From the NCBI GenBank assembly GCA_017525025.1, contig JAFXUJ010000001.1, positions 62,001-126,000 of the forward strand: 64,000 bases of DNA, in the 5' to 3' direction. The DNA comes from Elusimicrobiaceae bacterium (lineage in GTDB: Bacteria; Elusimicrobiota; Elusimicrobia; Elusimicrobiales; Elusimicrobiaceae). The notes beneath the pieces are model-generated. The model was not told the origin of the DNA. It did no database searches and saw nothing but the letters and a program-made list of their open reading frames with translations. How positions within the stretch are numbered: position 1 is the first letter of the stretch; each line of letters starts with the position of its first letter. This document shows positions 36,482 to 45,917 of the stretch, one piece after another. Both the position numbers and the translations under genes were made by a program.

Positions 36482-36482
36482 G

Positions 36483-36491
36483 TGGTAGAAT
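36483..36491 (+). promoter_or_regulatory. Extended -10 of the 36498 pilin, leaderless spacing
   Basis: TGGTAGAAT ends 6 nt before the pilin ATG, so transcription would start at or next to the start codon. It lies immediately after the rplT terminator. Confidence 0.5.
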
Positions 36492-36497
36492 AAGAAT

Positions 36498-37034
36498 ATG
36501 ATTATATCCAATACATCTATTTCTTACCGTTTGCGTTCCGGTTTTACACTTATTGAATTATTGGTGGTGGTTCTTATCATCGGTATTTTGGCTTCTATTG
36601 CTTTACCGCAGTATCGGGTGGCAGTTGCCAAAGCCAGATATGTGCAAGCCATGGCTGTAGGAGATAAAATGTGGTTGGCGCAACAAGAGTATTTTTTAGC
36701 AAGCAACCAATGGGCCGAAAATTGGGACGATCTAACTATTTCTCCGCCTGCGGGTTATACCCACATAAATCCGGAACATACGCAATTGTGGTATCCTTGG
36801 GGAACATGCTGGTTTTCTCCGTCTCCGAACATGCCCGACGCATTAAAAGAAATGAACTGTACCATCCTGGGGGGCGCTCTGTGTTTTTTGCGGGCTTATC
36901 ATGGCAAGAGAAGGTATTGTCGCGTTTATTATAATCAATCCCAAGCGGATGTAGCGGAAAAGATATGCAAGTCTATGGGGACCTTTAACAACGAAAACGC
37001 TAGCCTAGGGTATAGGCAGTATATTATCCGGTAA
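36498..37034 (+). CDS. Type IV pilin-like protein
   Basis: 178 residues. A leader of 15 residues ends in Arg-Ser-Gly, cut before FTLIELLVVVLIIGILASI (mature Phe+1, Glu+5). The globular part is Trp/Tyr-rich with four or more cysteines (GTCWFSP, NCTILGGALCF, YCRVYYNQ, ICKSMG), probably disulphides. Its helix is nearly identical to those of the other three pilins here, but the globular domains differ. Stands alone; no assembly genes nearby. Major pilin, minor pilin or pseudopilin cannot be told apart. Confidence 0.82.
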   Translation: MIISNTSISYRLRSGFTLIELLVVVLIIGILASIALPQYRVAVAKARYVQAMAVGDKMWLAQQEYFLASNQWAENWDDLTISPPAGYTHINPEHTQLWYPWGTCWFSPSPNMPDALKEMNCTILGGALCFLRAYHGKRRYCRVYYNQSQADVAEKICKSMGTFNNENASLGYRQYIIR

Positions 37035-37039
37035 TACTT

Positions 37040-38077
37040 CTACAAAATCAGCATACTATCGCCAAACGAATAAAAGCGGTACTTTTTTTCCACGGCTTGC
37101 AGGTAAGCTTCGTAAATAAAATCTTCTGTGGCAAATGCGCTTGTCATGCACAAGGGCGTAGAATCCGGGAAGTGAAAATTCGTAATCAAACAATCAATAG
37201 CCTTGAATTTATATCCGGGATAAATGAACAAATCCGTCCATTTTTTGCCGGAGTGTGTGATATGGTTTTCATCTGTAAAACTTTCTAAAGTGCGTGTACT
37301 GGTGGTTCCGCACGAAAAAACCCGCTTACCTGCCGCGCGCACTTGATTTAACGTTTCGGCGGTTTCGGCGGATACTTCTCCCAGTTCGGCAAGCATTTTA
37401 TGTTCTTGCGGTTCCCCGCGCAAAGGTTTAAAAGTGCCCCATCCTACGTGTAAAGTAATGTAGCAAATCCGCACGCCTTTATCCGCTAATTTCTGTAATA
37501 ATTCCGGCGTAAAGTGAAATCCGGCTGTCGGCGCGGCAATAGATCCTTTATATTTGGCGTAAACGGTTTGGTATCGTTCCTTATCGGTTTCAATACTGGT
37601 GCTCATCCCGCTGTGTTTGCGGGCCTTTTCAATATATTGCGGCAAGGGCATGAGGCCGTGCGCATCGCAGAACGGTAAGATATCATCGGTATTAAATTCC
37701 AGGATAACTTCATTCGCGTCTGTTTTCCCGAGCGTTTTGGCGGAAAGTCCGTCACCAAAATCAAGCGTAATACCTTCTTTGTAATCACGTGTCAAAACGG
37801 CCCAGGTGTGGGTATTGGTTGTCGGCCGAACCAACAAAACCTCTACCTTCCCGCCGGTCGGTTTATGGGCAAATAATTTGGCCGGAAAAACTTTTGTATT
37901 GTTGATAACCAGTGCATCCCCCGGATTAAAATATTCGTGAATATCGCGGAAAATGCGGTGTTCAATGGTGTGCGTATCCCGGTGTAATACCATTTGGCGG
38001 GCACTATCCCGCGGAGTGGCGGGTTGTTTAGCGATCAAGGGATCTAAATCTAATTTTTTAAAACGTTCAAAAGCCAT
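37040..38077 (-). CDS. queA: S-adenosylmethionine:tRNA ribosyltransferase-isomerase
   Basis: Makes epoxyqueuosine in tRNA. Family motifs: GDALVINNTKVFPARL-type (here VFPAKLFAHK), YIEKARKHSGMST, GSIAAPTAGFHFTPELL, and TNFHFPDSTPLCMTSAF near the end. Start at MAFERFKKL (38077), 2 bp after the upstream stop; the longer frame overlaps the spoIID-like gene. 345 residues, usual length. Confidence 0.96.
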   Translation of the reverse strand: MAFERFKKLDLDPLIAKQPATPRDSARQMVLHRDTHTIEHRIFRDIHEYFNPGDALVINNTKVFPAKLFAHKPTGGKVEVLLVRPTTNTHTWAVLTRDYKEGITLDFGDGLSAKTLGKTDANEVILEFNTDDILPFCDAHGLMPLPQYIEKARKHSGMSTSIETDKERYQTVYAKYKGSIAAPTAGFHFTPELLQKLADKGVRICYITLHVGWGTFKPLRGEPQEHKMLAELGEVSAETAETLNQVRAAGKRVFSCGTTSTRTLESFTDENHITHSGKKWTDLFIYPGYKFKAIDCLITNFHFPDSTPLCMTSAFATEDFIYEAYLQAVEKKYRFYSFGDSMLIL

Positions 38078-38079
38078 AT

Positions 38080-39306
38080 CTATTTTAAGGTGGTTAACTG
38101 GGCCCCGGGGTAGTATTTTTTCAAAATTTGTTCGTAGTTTTTGCCGGCTTTGGCCATTCCGTAAGCTCCGTCTTGGCACATGCCAACGCCGTGTCCGTAG
38201 CCGCGGCCTTCAAAGAGGGCTTTGTTTTTGGATACAGTGATGCGGCTAATCTTGCAACTTTTTAAACCTAAGCTTAAACGAAATTTATTACATACAACAC
38301 GTTTTTCTCCCTTGGAGGAACGAACGGTTAAATGCGTTACACGGCCGGAAGGCGTCCGCCCGGCTACTTTAACACTTTGCAACGTCCCCGTTAAACCAAA
38401 TTCCTTCATGTAATTCATAATTTTAGTGGGGGATAATTCCGTTTTCCAACTGAAATTTTTAGAATGGGAATCGTACGGGCAGGTGGTTCCGGCCAGCGGT
38501 TTAATAACTTTAGAGCCCGGATTCCAAGTATTTACACTATCCGTTCCGGCGCCGCAGTTTCCATGATAATACGTATAAAAAAGCTTGTCGTTATACGTAA
38601 GCACTTGGTGTTTGGTAGCATCTACGGCGGTGCGGACGGAATCGTATTGTTTTCCGCCGCCTTTATACATTTGGCTACGTACATCACTATATAAATCAAA
38701 ATATTTGTTTTTACTGTTTTCAAGCGTTTTAAGCGTATAGGTGCGCGCGGCTACGGCTTGCGCTTTGAGTGCTTCCAGCGGCCAAGAGTAACTCATTTCA
38801 TATGGAAGAACACCGTAAAGATAATTTTCCAAATCAACGTGTTCTACCAGCAAAAATGTATGCTGGGCCGGTACAACCATAATTTTGCCGGCATAGAGGT
38901 TGTTGTTCCAGGTAAGCAAAGTATCGTTGTCCGGTTCAAGGATGATCGGTTGCGCGCTTTGCAAAGAGCCTACCTGTATTTTCCCGCCGGAAAGGGCGCG
39001 GGCGGATACCGTCCCGGCGGAGGATATCTTGTATTTTTTTTCTAAATCTTGTGTATAGACAAACACCCGGCCGGAATGTTTGATAAAGGCTTCTTTTTGA
39101 TTATCGGCTAATTGCACGCGGACTGTTTTTATTGGAGATTCTTTGACGGGTAGCGCGTCTTCTTCTTTGGGGGTGTTTTCCGGTTCTTCTGCGGGGGCCG
39201 TTGCTTCCGTTGTAACCGGTGTTTGGCGCGCGGAAGGAGTGGCGCAGGCGGCCAAAAAAGCGGCTGTTAACAAACACACGCAAAAGAAAATGACAAATTT
39301 TTTCAT
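38080..39306 (-). CDS. SpoIID/LytB-domain lipoprotein
   Basis: 408 residues. Lipobox LAAC with Cys21, then an acidic Pro/Glu-rich linker (about 25-65). The SpoIID domain follows: the catalytic Glu region LPYEMSYSWPLEALKAQAVAARTYT and the HGNCGAGTDSVNTW ... TTCPYD segment, whose His and two Cys match the zinc site described for Clostridioides SpoIID, and GYGHGVGMCQDGAYGMA near the end. In non-sporulating bacteria such proteins are thought to cleave denuded glycan strands in cell-wall turnover. Lies between ruvB and queA. Confidence 0.85.
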   Translation of the reverse strand: MKKFVIFFCVCLLTAAFLAACATPSARQTPVTTEATAPAEEPENTPKEEDALPVKESPIKTVRVQLADNQKEAFIKHSGRVFVYTQDLEKKYKISSAGTVSARALSGGKIQVGSLQSAQPIILEPDNDTLLTWNNNLYAGKIMVVPAQHTFLLVEHVDLENYLYGVLPYEMSYSWPLEALKAQAVAARTYTLKTLENSKNKYFDLYSDVRSQMYKGGGKQYDSVRTAVDATKHQVLTYNDKLFYTYYHGNCGAGTDSVNTWNPGSKVIKPLAGTTCPYDSHSKNFSWKTELSPTKIMNYMKEFGLTGTLQSVKVAGRTPSGRVTHLTVRSSKGEKRVVCNKFRLSLGLKSCKISRITVSKNKALFEGRGYGHGVGMCQDGAYGMAKAGKNYEQILKKYYPGAQLTTLK

Positions 39307-39310
39307 ATAG

Positions 39311-40333
39311 TTAAAATAAAGAATCTTTTTGTGCTTGGCGGCCTAAATGTTCATAGGCTTTGGGAGTAGCTACCCGGCCGCGCGGGGTACGGGCAATAAA
39401 CCCAGCCTTGATTAAGAACGGCTCTATGACGTCCGTAAGAGTATCAATAGACTCCGAAACGGCAATGGCCAAATTCTCTACTCCTACCGGGCCACCGGCA
39501 AAGCGGTCAATCAAAGCTTCTAAAATGCGCTTATCTACACTGTCTAATCCCTCATCATCAATGTCCAACGAGTTCATAGCATTTTGGGCGATTTCTTGCG
39601 TGATAATGCCTTTTCCTTTTACTTGGGCAAAGTCTCGTGCACGGCGCAACAGGCGGTTAGCAATACGTGGTGTGCCGCGGGAGCGTTTGGCTAATTCGGT
39701 AAGGCCTTCGCGGTCCGCTTCTATGTTTAGTAAACGGGCCGAACGTGATAAAATATCGGTAATTTCCGGCGTCTCGTAAAACCCTAAATTAAACACAATG
39801 CCAAAGCGGTCGCGTAGCGGCCCGGTTAACAACCCCGAGCGGGTGGTAGCCCCTACCAGGGTAAAATGCGGTACCGCTAATTTAAGCGTTGTGCTACCGG
39901 CTCCTTTGCCGGTGTTAATGAAAAAAGTGAAATCTTCCATGGCCGGGTATAGGGCTTCTTCTACGGCGGGGTTTAAGCGGTGAATTTCGTCAATAAACAA
40001 AATATCCCCTTCGGCCAGTTCGGTTGTTAACATGGCGGCCAAATCACCGGGGCGCGCGAGCACCGGGCCGGACGTTACCTTAATGTTGACGCCCATTTCA
40101 TGGGCTAAAATATTGGCCAAAGTGGTTTTACCGAGGCCGGGGGGAGCATAAAATAAGCAGTGATCCAAGGCCTCTTTGCGGGATTTAGCGGCTTTAATAA
40201 ATACGCGCAAATTTTCCTTTAGTTTTTCTTGCCCGACAAATTCATCCAACGTGGCCGGGCGCAAAGCGGCCTCCAGCCCGGCGGATTCGTCGGGCAGTTG
40301 GGTAACGTCTAAAATTTCGTTTTGGTTGCTCAT
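39311..40333 (-). CDS. ruvB: Holliday junction helicase RuvB
   Basis: AAA+ motor for branch migration. Walker A PPGLGKTT at residues 64-71, Walker [10 protein letters not shown], sensor [19 protein letters not shown]-terminal winged helix with [16 protein letters not shown]. 340 residues. Overlaps ruvA as ATGA. Confidence 0.98.
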   Translation of the reverse strand: MSNQNEILDVTQLPDESAGLEAALRPATLDEFVGQEKLKENLRVFIKAAKSRKEALDHCLFYAPPGLGKTTLANILAHEMGVNIKVTSGPVLARPGDLAAMLTTELAEGDILFIDEIHRLNPAVEEALYPAMEDFTFFINTGKGAGSTTLKLAVPHFTLVGATTRSGLLTGPLRDRFGIVFNLGFYETPEITDILSRSARLLNIEADREGLTELAKRSRGTPRIANRLLRRARDFAQVKGKGIITQEIAQNAMNSLDIDDEGLDSVDKRILEALIDRFAGGPVGVENLAIAVSESIDTLTDVIEPFLIKAGFIARTPRGRVATPKAYEHLGRQAQKDSLF

Positions 40334-40941
40334 TTTTTCAGTACCCGTAGGGCCTCTTTAATAATGGTTTCAATTTTTTCGTTCGGGCCGATTCCTTGCG
40401 TATGTAAGGTATCCAACGCACGGCGCGATTCAGCCGCCGAATATCCAAGTGCCCCCAAAGCTTCTTGTACATGGGAAAGATAAGGAGCTTCGTCCAACAC
40501 CTTAATTTTGCTTTCGCCTTGTACGGTAACGGCGTCCATTTTGTCTTTTAGCGAGTTAATTAGTTTTTCCGCTGTTTTAGAGGTAAAACCGAATATCCCG
40601 GTCAAAATTTTCGGGTCGCGTTTTAAAATAGCTTGGTGAAAATCCGCTACCGAACGCAAGGCTTTATTTAAAAATTCCATGGCCTTTTTAGGGCCGGTGT
40701 TGGGAATAGCAGTTTTAAACAGCATCCATAAATCTTTATCTTCCTTGTGGGTAAAACCATAGAGCACAGTTCCGTCGTAGGGCGAGATAGATTCCGCCAC
40801 ATAAAACGCGGCCTGTTGCCCGACGGTTAATTCCTGGGCGGAGGGATGGGCCAAATTAACATCATATCCCACTCCGTTGCATAGGATAACGGCCCCGTCC
40901 TCCTTAACTTCTAAAATTTCGCCTTTCAAGTAAGCTATCAT
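40330..40941 (-). CDS. ruvA: Holliday junction-binding protein RuvA
   Basis: 203 residues from MIAYLKGEI (40941). OB domain with GVGYDV, HhH region ([26 protein letters not shown]) and C-terminal RuvB-binding domain [20 protein letters not shown] reject the longer start at 40977 because the stretch between holds an extended -10 (TGGTAAAAT) 7 nt before this ATG and no Shine-Dalgarno, which points to a leaderless mRNA. Confidence 0.93.
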   Translation of the reverse strand: MIAYLKGEILEVKEDGAVILCNGVGYDVNLAHPSAQELTVGQQAAFYVAESISPYDGTVLYGFTHKEDKDLWMLFKTAIPNTGPKKAMEFLNKALRSVADFHQAILKRDPKILTGIFGFTSKTAEKLINSLKDKMDAVTVQGESKIKVLDEAPYLSHVQEALGALGYSAAESRRALDTLHTQGIGPNEKIETIIKEALRVLKK

Positions 40942-40948
40942 ATGTTTT

Positions 40949-40960
40949 ATTTTACCATAA
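40949..40960 (-). promoter_or_regulatory. Extended -10 of ruvAB, leaderless spacing
   Basis: The minus strand reads TTATGGTAAAAT, with 7 nt to the ruvA ATG. Confidence 0.5.
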
Positions 40961-40978
40961 ATTACCCGCAGGGCCAAT

Positions 40979-42166
40979 TTAAGGCGTTTCCCGCCGGGTT
41001 ACTTGGCCGGTGGATACGTTTACTTCGTACAAGAACGCCGCATCGTGTTCGGCAGTGTATGTTTTGGTGAAAATAACCAACCGCAAGATATCGTTTTCTT
41101 GCAATTCAAATAAATTTTCCAAGTGTTCGGAGTCCAGTAAATCGCCGGGCGAGATTTTGTCTACCGGGGTTCCGTTTCGTACCAATTGAACGAAAGCCAG
41201 GGATTCTTCCGGTTGTAAAAATGCCACGATGTTGCCAAACAATTTAAGCGCAAGCCCCGGGGCTTGTTTTTCCCCGGTTAGCCTGTTAACCAACGGAAGA
41301 ATGTTGTTAATGGGCGCGGCCCGGTGCAGTAACGGAGAGTTGAGATTGGCCGGAATTTCTTTAGGAAAGTGCATCCACAAAAAATTTTCTTGCCCGGTCA
41401 AATGAGCCCCCGTGTATAAACCGATTACTTTTCCGTTTGCCATAATCGGCGAGCCACATAGTCCGTTGATATTTTCCGAAAACGAATTGCGCAGCAGTAG
41501 CAGGAAGGGGGTTGAAAATAAAATTTCCTCGTTGGAAAGCAATAACGGGCGGTCTTCGGCAAAGCCGGCAATAGAAACCGTTTGCCATACGGAAACCGGT
41601 TCGACCGAGAAAGGCAAGGGATGCACCCACGGAAGTATTTCGTCCGGAATTTCAAAGACGGAAACATCCGTGCCGTGGGTATTACTTAACTGCCACGAAA
41701 CGATATCTTGCGATACAAGAGCCCCGTCCGGGGCTTGAATTTGCATTTGGGGTGGGGGATAGGTTGAATCCATGTACAGACCGCGTGCTTCCAACTCGGC
41801 TATGTTTTTGCGGGCATCCATTTGTGCGATACTGCGCATGACGTGCCCGGCCGTTACCCCGAAGACCTTTCCATTTACTTCTATGGCAAAGGCAGAGGCA
41901 TTGGCTTGCGGTACGCCCGGGCGGTGTACACGAAAAGTTGTTTGCGGAAACACGTTTTGAGCCGTCAGCGGCTCGGTACGTGGAGGTTCAAAGAGGTTTA
42001 ATATACGGTTGAGCCATTGTTCCTTGGCCGCCCGCGACAAAACCTCCACCCCTTGCCGGGCGGTTATCCCTTTGATTACGGCACGTTGTAACTCTTGGGC
42101 GTTAATAACGCCGGGACAAAGCAAAAAGTACAACGCCGCCCAAAACCCCATATAAACTTGTTTCAT
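40979..42166 (-). CDS. Exported chymotrypsin-fold protease homologue with predicted Cys nucleophile (paralogue)
   Basis: 395 residues with a signal peptide ending VINA-QE (residue 23). Triad positions: His108 in GVTAGHVMRS, Asp167 in HGTDVSVFEIPDE, Cys237 in NGLCGSPIMANGKVIGLY. It shares this layout, spacing and a similar beta-rich C-terminal region (LENLFELQENDILRLVIF versus LEQFFELEDNDILRVTIF) with the protein at 13447-14595, so the two are paralogues 26 kb apart. TACAAT lies 7 nt before the ATG, again leaderless. Substrate unknown; Ser239 could be an alternative nucleophile. Confidence 0.72.
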   Translation of the reverse strand: MKQVYMGFWAALYFLLCPGVINAQELQRAVIKGITARQGVEVLSRAAKEQWLNRILNLFEPPRTEPLTAQNVFPQTTFRVHRPGVPQANASAFAIEVNGKVFGVTAGHVMRSIAQMDARKNIAELEARGLYMDSTYPPPQMQIQAPDGALVSQDIVSWQLSNTHGTDVSVFEIPDEILPWVHPLPFSVEPVSVWQTVSIAGFAEDRPLLLSNEEILFSTPFLLLLRNSFSENINGLCGSPIMANGKVIGLYTGAHLTGQENFLWMHFPKEIPANLNSPLLHRAAPINNILPLVNRLTGEKQAPGLALKLFGNIVAFLQPEESLAFVQLVRNGTPVDKISPGDLLDSEHLENLFELQENDILRLVIFTKTYTAEHDAAFLYEVNVSTGQVTRRETP

Positions 42167-42173
42167 TATTTAA

Positions 42174-42179
42174 ATTGTA
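42174..42179 (-). promoter_or_regulatory. -10 box of the protease paralogue, leaderless spacing
   Basis: The minus strand TACAAT ends 7 nt before the ATG at 42166. The paralogue at 14595 has the same hexamer at the same distance. Confidence 0.45.
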
Positions 42180-42268
42180 ATAATTTAATGACGCTAGTAC
42201 CAGGGTCAAAAGACCTGTACGGAGAATAGGCCTTATTAAACCGTGGTTTGCTGAAAAAGTGGAAACGC

Positions 42269-42297
42269 TTGTAATCATTTTTTTTTTTTGATACACT
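42269..42297 (+). promoter_or_regulatory. Promoter of the 42330 pilin
   Basis: TTGTAA, 17-bp spacer made mostly of T, TACACT. The ATG is 32 bp downstream, with TAGGAG 6 nt before it. Confidence 0.6.
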
Positions 42298-42329
42298 GAC
42301 TTTATCATTTCTCTCGTGTAGGAGTACGT

Positions 42330-42869
42330 ATGAAAAATAAAATCAGTTGTCATAAAGGGTTTACGCTCATAGAACTTTTGGTAGTGGTGTTAATTATTGG
42401 TATTTTAGCGAGTGTTGCTTTGCCGCAATACCAAAAAGCGGTACAAAAATCGCGATTGGCACAATTAGATACCATGATAGATGCGGCTCGCAAAAATGTA
42501 GAGCTATACTTGCTGGCCAATGGGCATCCTTCTTCCGGTCTTGTTAAGTTGACGGGACGGGATAGCGTGTCTGACTTTAACATGCCCGGGGATTGCTCGC
42601 ATGAGAATTACTGTATACTGGGAGATGAAAATGATATATTAGTGGAGGTTTATCCTGACTATGTAGAAATTCTAGTGCATTGGGAAAGGCGTTCCATGCG
42701 TTTTGCCCTGGTGCGGCCTGCGAACACAAGAGAGTGGCATGTTGGCGATGCAGCACACGTAAATCAAGTGATTTGTCAGTGGTTTAGAGATAGACATTAT
42801 TCGGGGAGTTCCCAAGTGGTCGCGGACTGTGCGGAAGTTGGAATTTCCGTTTCTGCGCATGCCGGTTAG
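42330..42869 (+). CDS. Type IV pilin-like protein
   Basis: 179 residues. Leader MKNKISCHKG, then FTLIELLVVVLIIGILASV with the mature Phe+1 and Glu+5. The globular part has CSHENYC and further cysteines near the C-terminus (VICQWF, VADCAEVG). Nearest in its N-terminal 35 residues to the 4947 pilin (VALPQYQK). Monocistronic with promoter and terminator. Confidence 0.85.
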   Translation: MKNKISCHKGFTLIELLVVVLIIGILASVALPQYQKAVQKSRLAQLDTMIDAARKNVELYLLANGHPSSGLVKLTGRDSVSDFNMPGDCSHENYCILGDENDILVEVYPDYVEILVHWERRSMRFALVRPANTREWHVGDAAHVNQVICQWFRDRHYSGSSQVVADCAEVGISVSAHAG

Positions 42870-42883
42870 TGGCGAAACAATAT

Positions 42884-42918
42884 AAAACCCCCGGCCAAAG
42901 GGCCGGGGGTTTTAGTTT
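42884..42918. terminator. Terminator between pilin and murC
   Basis: A 13-bp stem AAAACCCCCGGCC/GGCCGGGGGTTTT; usable from both convergent sides. Confidence 0.85.
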
Positions 42919-42935
42919 TTCAAAAACAAATAATG

Positions 42936-44351
42936 TTATTTGCTATACGCCATACAACAGTTGCCCAACATACAATTTTTGCATGTGCAATCGGGTTGGC
43001 GTTCTTTAAGTGCTTCTAACAACTTGCGGGCGAAGTCGGTTAATGTCGGGTCGCGCGCGCCAAGTACTAAAAGCACGTCTCCGGGTTTGGCGGCGGCGGC
43101 CATTTCGGCTAACAACCGTTCGCGGCAATCGTCGTAACTTACGTTTACGCCCCGCGCTTTTAATCCTTCATAAATCGTGCGGCAGGAAACTCCTTGTGGG
43201 ATGGTTCCTCCCGGATAATACACTTCGGTCAGCCACAAGCCGTCGTTAGGCCCGATGGAGCGGGCAAAACTTTCCACAAATTCCGGCGTTAATAACTTAA
43301 CGGATGTAAATGCATGCGGTTGATAGAAAGCCAATACCCGTTTACCGCGCAAATGCGCGGCGGCAATGGTGGCAGCCAATTTGTGCGGATTGTGGGCGAA
43401 ATCGTCCACTACTTCAATTTTATTATAGCTGCCAATACTGGCAAAACGTCGGGCGATACCCTGGAATTTATGTAAGGCTTTGGCGCATGTTTCCAAATCT
43501 ACACCCAGTTGGAGTGCGGCCGCCACGGCAGCGGTGGCGTTAGCCACGTTATGCAGCCCCGGCACTTGCAAACGGAACGGTTGGCCTTGGATGGTAAAGT
43601 CCGAGCCGAAACCGTCCACCTTAATCTCCGTGGGGTGAACGTCCCCGTATGACAAGCCAAATGTTTTGGCTCCGGGCGCAATAGAGGTTAGGTTGGATTC
43701 TTCCGCATTGACGATAGCCGTTTGGCAATGAGAAATAAATTCTTTAAAGTAACCTTGTAAAATTTCAATTTCTTTGTGGTCTTTTTGTAAGTTCAAGCAC
43801 AAACCTAAGTGCGGTTTGTATTTGACGATAGAACCGTCGCTTTCATCGGCTTCAATAACGAGCAAATCGGACGAGCCTTTGTATACGTTTCCAAAGACGC
43901 CCTGTTCTTTTTGTAAGGATAAAATAGCGGCTCCCGTAATGACGGACGGATTTAATCCGGCAAAAGCTAAAATGTCGTAGACCATGGCCGTGGTGGTGCT
44001 TTTGCCGCTCGTGCCGGAGACGGCAATCGTGCGGTGGGAAGCCACGTGTTTGGCCAAAAGTTCCGAGCGGTGCATAGTAGGAATACCCAACGCATGTGCT
44101 TTTTGCAGTTCGGGGTTATCTTGTTCAATGGCGGAAGATAAAATAACCAGTTCGGTCTTTTCATCAATACCGCTACCGTCTTGCGGGTATAATTTAACCC
44201 CTAATTTTTGCAAGTAGCCCCATAAGGCCATATCGGTATAACCTTTGCTGATAAGCCGGTCCGAGCCGGTAACTTCGTCTTTTCCCATGGCGTGCAGTTG
44301 TGCTAATGCACTCATGCCTACCCCGCCAATACCTATAAAATGAATTTTCAT
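42936..44351 (-). CDS. murC: UDP-N-acetylmuramate--L-alanine ligase
   Basis: First Mur ligase of the peptide stem. N-terminal FIGIGGVGMSALA, ATP loop GTSGKST at residues 113-119, VIEADESDGS, and HNVANATAAVAAAL. 471 residues. The last 20 residues carry a cysteine cluster (DCTCKNCMLGNCC) not usual for MurC, possibly a metal site. Overlaps dapB as ATGA at the end of dapA-asd-dapB-murC. Confidence 0.95.
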   Translation of the reverse strand: MKIHFIGIGGVGMSALAQLHAMGKDEVTGSDRLISKGYTDMALWGYLQKLGVKLYPQDGSGIDEKTELVILSSAIEQDNPELQKAHALGIPTMHRSELLAKHVASHRTIAVSGTSGKSTTTAMVYDILAFAGLNPSVITGAAILSLQKEQGVFGNVYKGSSDLLVIEADESDGSIVKYKPHLGLCLNLQKDHKEIEILQGYFKEFISHCQTAIVNAEESNLTSIAPGAKTFGLSYGDVHPTEIKVDGFGSDFTIQGQPFRLQVPGLHNVANATAAVAAALQLGVDLETCAKALHKFQGIARRFASIGSYNKIEVVDDFAHNPHKLAATIAAAHLRGKRVLAFYQPHAFTSVKLLTPEFVESFARSIGPNDGLWLTEVYYPGGTIPQGVSCRTIYEGLKARGVNVSYDDCRERLLAEMAAAAKPGDVLLVLGARDPTLTDFARKLLEALKERQPDCTCKNCMLGNCCMAYSK

Positions 44352-45034
44352 TTTTTATGTTCCTTTAATTTAAATTTTGCATAGTCTGACATGGTGTAAA
44401 ATCCCGCCGGACACGTGGCCAACCAAACCGCAATTTCCAAGGCGGACTTGGCAAATAAATCGCGGTTAAGGGCTTTGTGTGTGAGGGATATTTCATCAAA
44501 GGGGGAATTAAATTTTACTTCATGTGTGCCAACCGTCTCGCCGATTCGTTCGTACGTAACTTGCGTAGCCGGTATGTTAACGGCGTCCGCTAAATTTTTA
44601 GCGGTTCCGCTGGGGGCGTCTTTCTTGTGCACATGGTGAATTTCGTGCAAGCGGACGTCATATCCGGTATACATGCGGGCGGCTTGACGGGCCAGCTCCG
44701 TAAAAAAATATACGCTTAGGCTTACGTTCGGGGCAAAAAATACAGGTATTTTTTCTTCTTGCTGCATTTGAAATAAAAACACTTCCGGCAAATTGGTAGT
44801 GCCGGTTAAAAAAGGTTTACGGTGTTGTTTGGCTAACGCAAAAGCTTCTTGCGCGCCCTGTGGCGTAGAAAAATCAATAATAATATCAAAATCTTCTTTT
44901 ACTTCTTGCCCGGCCTTGCGAGTAGCGGCCACGGTTAAACCCAAAGACGGCAGTTCTTGAATTAGGCGCACAAGTGCCCGGCCCATTTTGCCGCCGGCTC
45001 CGTTAATAAGCACTTTTTTAGGGGTTCCTTTCAT
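44348..45034 (-). CDS. dapB: 4-hydroxy-tetrahydrodipicolinate reductase
   Basis: 228 residues. Short Rossmann start INGAGGKMGRALV and catalytic motif EIHHVHKKDAPSGTAK. It lacks some N-terminal residues relative to E. coli DapB but is within the range of short forms. NAD(P)H-dependent step towards mDAP and lysine. Overlaps asd and murC by 4 bp each. Confidence 0.95.
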   Translation of the reverse strand: MKGTPKKVLINGAGGKMGRALVRLIQELPSLGLTVAATRKAGQEVKEDFDIIIDFSTPQGAQEAFALAKQHRKPFLTGTTNLPEVFLFQMQQEEKIPVFFAPNVSLSVYFFTELARQAARMYTGYDVRLHEIHHVHKKDAPSGTAKNLADAVNIPATQVTYERIGETVGTHEVKFNSPFDEISLTHKALNRDLFAKSALEIAVWLATCPAGFYTMSDYAKFKLKEHKK

Positions 45035-45909
45035 ATAAAACGCTCCAACAAAAGATCTACAATTTGCCGTCCGTTCATAGCGGCGCCTTTGAGTAAATTG
45101 TCAAAAGTTACAAAATAATGAATCACATTTTCTTCTTCCACATCTTGACGCAAACGGCAGATAAAAGTGGTTTCTTTCCCGCTGGCTTCCTTGGGGGTGA
45201 TAACTTTTTCGCGATAAGTTAAGTTTGGAAATTGATTCCATAAATTTTTAATTTGTTCTAAGTCGGCCTTTTTATCCAGCTTGACGGTAATTCCCAGCGA
45301 GTGGCAATTTTCTACCCCCACGCGCACGGTGTGGCAGTAAACTTTTAAGTCGGGGATTTCTAAAATCTTGCGCGATTCGTAAAGGCCTTTTAATTCTTCG
45401 CTGGTATGGCCGTTATCTAATAAAGAGCCGATCAGCGGCACACAGTTTTTTTCGTAATAAGAACCGGGCGTATTAAAATCATCCAATAATTTTTTGCCGC
45501 CGCCGCTAATGGCTTGGTAGGAACAAAAAAAGATTTCTTTAAAATGATAGAAAGGTTTTAACGGGGCCAAGCTCATCACTAGCCCGGTCGTCGTGCAATT
45601 GGGGCTGGCGATTAGCGGGGTCTGCTTGGTGATTGCGTGCGGATTGATCTCCGGTATGACAAGCGGCACCCCCGCCGTCATGCGAAATTCGGATGACATG
45701 TCCACGATAAATTTCACGCGGTTTTTAAGTTCGGGGGCCAGTTTACGGCTGACGGGGTTATCCGTGCATAAGATGGCTATATCCAACGCGGGGATTTCGT
45801 CGTGGCGACCAAAGAGTTTAAGGTCAAAGGGACGTTTGATTTTGGTAAGTTCGGCCTGCATTTTTTGGCCGACCATGCCGTTACTGCCGATAATTCCTAC
45901 TGTATGCAT
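45031..45909 (-). CDS. asd: Aspartate-semialdehyde dehydrogenase
   Basis: Start at MHTVGIIGSNGMVGQ (45909), with AAGGA 6 nt upstream; the longer frame runs inside dapA. NADP-binding GSNGMVG, catalytic Cys105 in ASPNCTTTG, and SYQAISGGGKK. 292 residues, somewhat short for the family (about 330-340). Supplies semialdehyde to DapA. Distinguished from ArgC by the SYQAISG segment. Confidence 0.93.
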   Translation of the reverse strand: MHTVGIIGSNGMVGQKMQAELTKIKRPFDLKLFGRHDEIPALDIAILCTDNPVSRKLAPELKNRVKFIVDMSSEFRMTAGVPLVIPEINPHAITKQTPLIASPNCTTTGLVMSLAPLKPFYHFKEIFFCSYQAISGGGKKLLDDFNTPGSYYEKNCVPLIGSLLDNGHTSEELKGLYESRKILEIPDLKVYCHTVRVGVENCHSLGITVKLDKKADLEQIKNLWNQFPNLTYREKVITPKEASGKETTFICRLRQDVEEENVIHYFVTFDNLLKGAAMNGRQIVDLLLERFI

Positions 45910-45917
45910 AAAAATCC

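Noticed and set aside
42102-42353. 83-codon minus-strand ORF between the protease paralogue and the pilin
   Set aside because: Covers the promoters of both flanking genes and the start of the pilin; only a chance frame.
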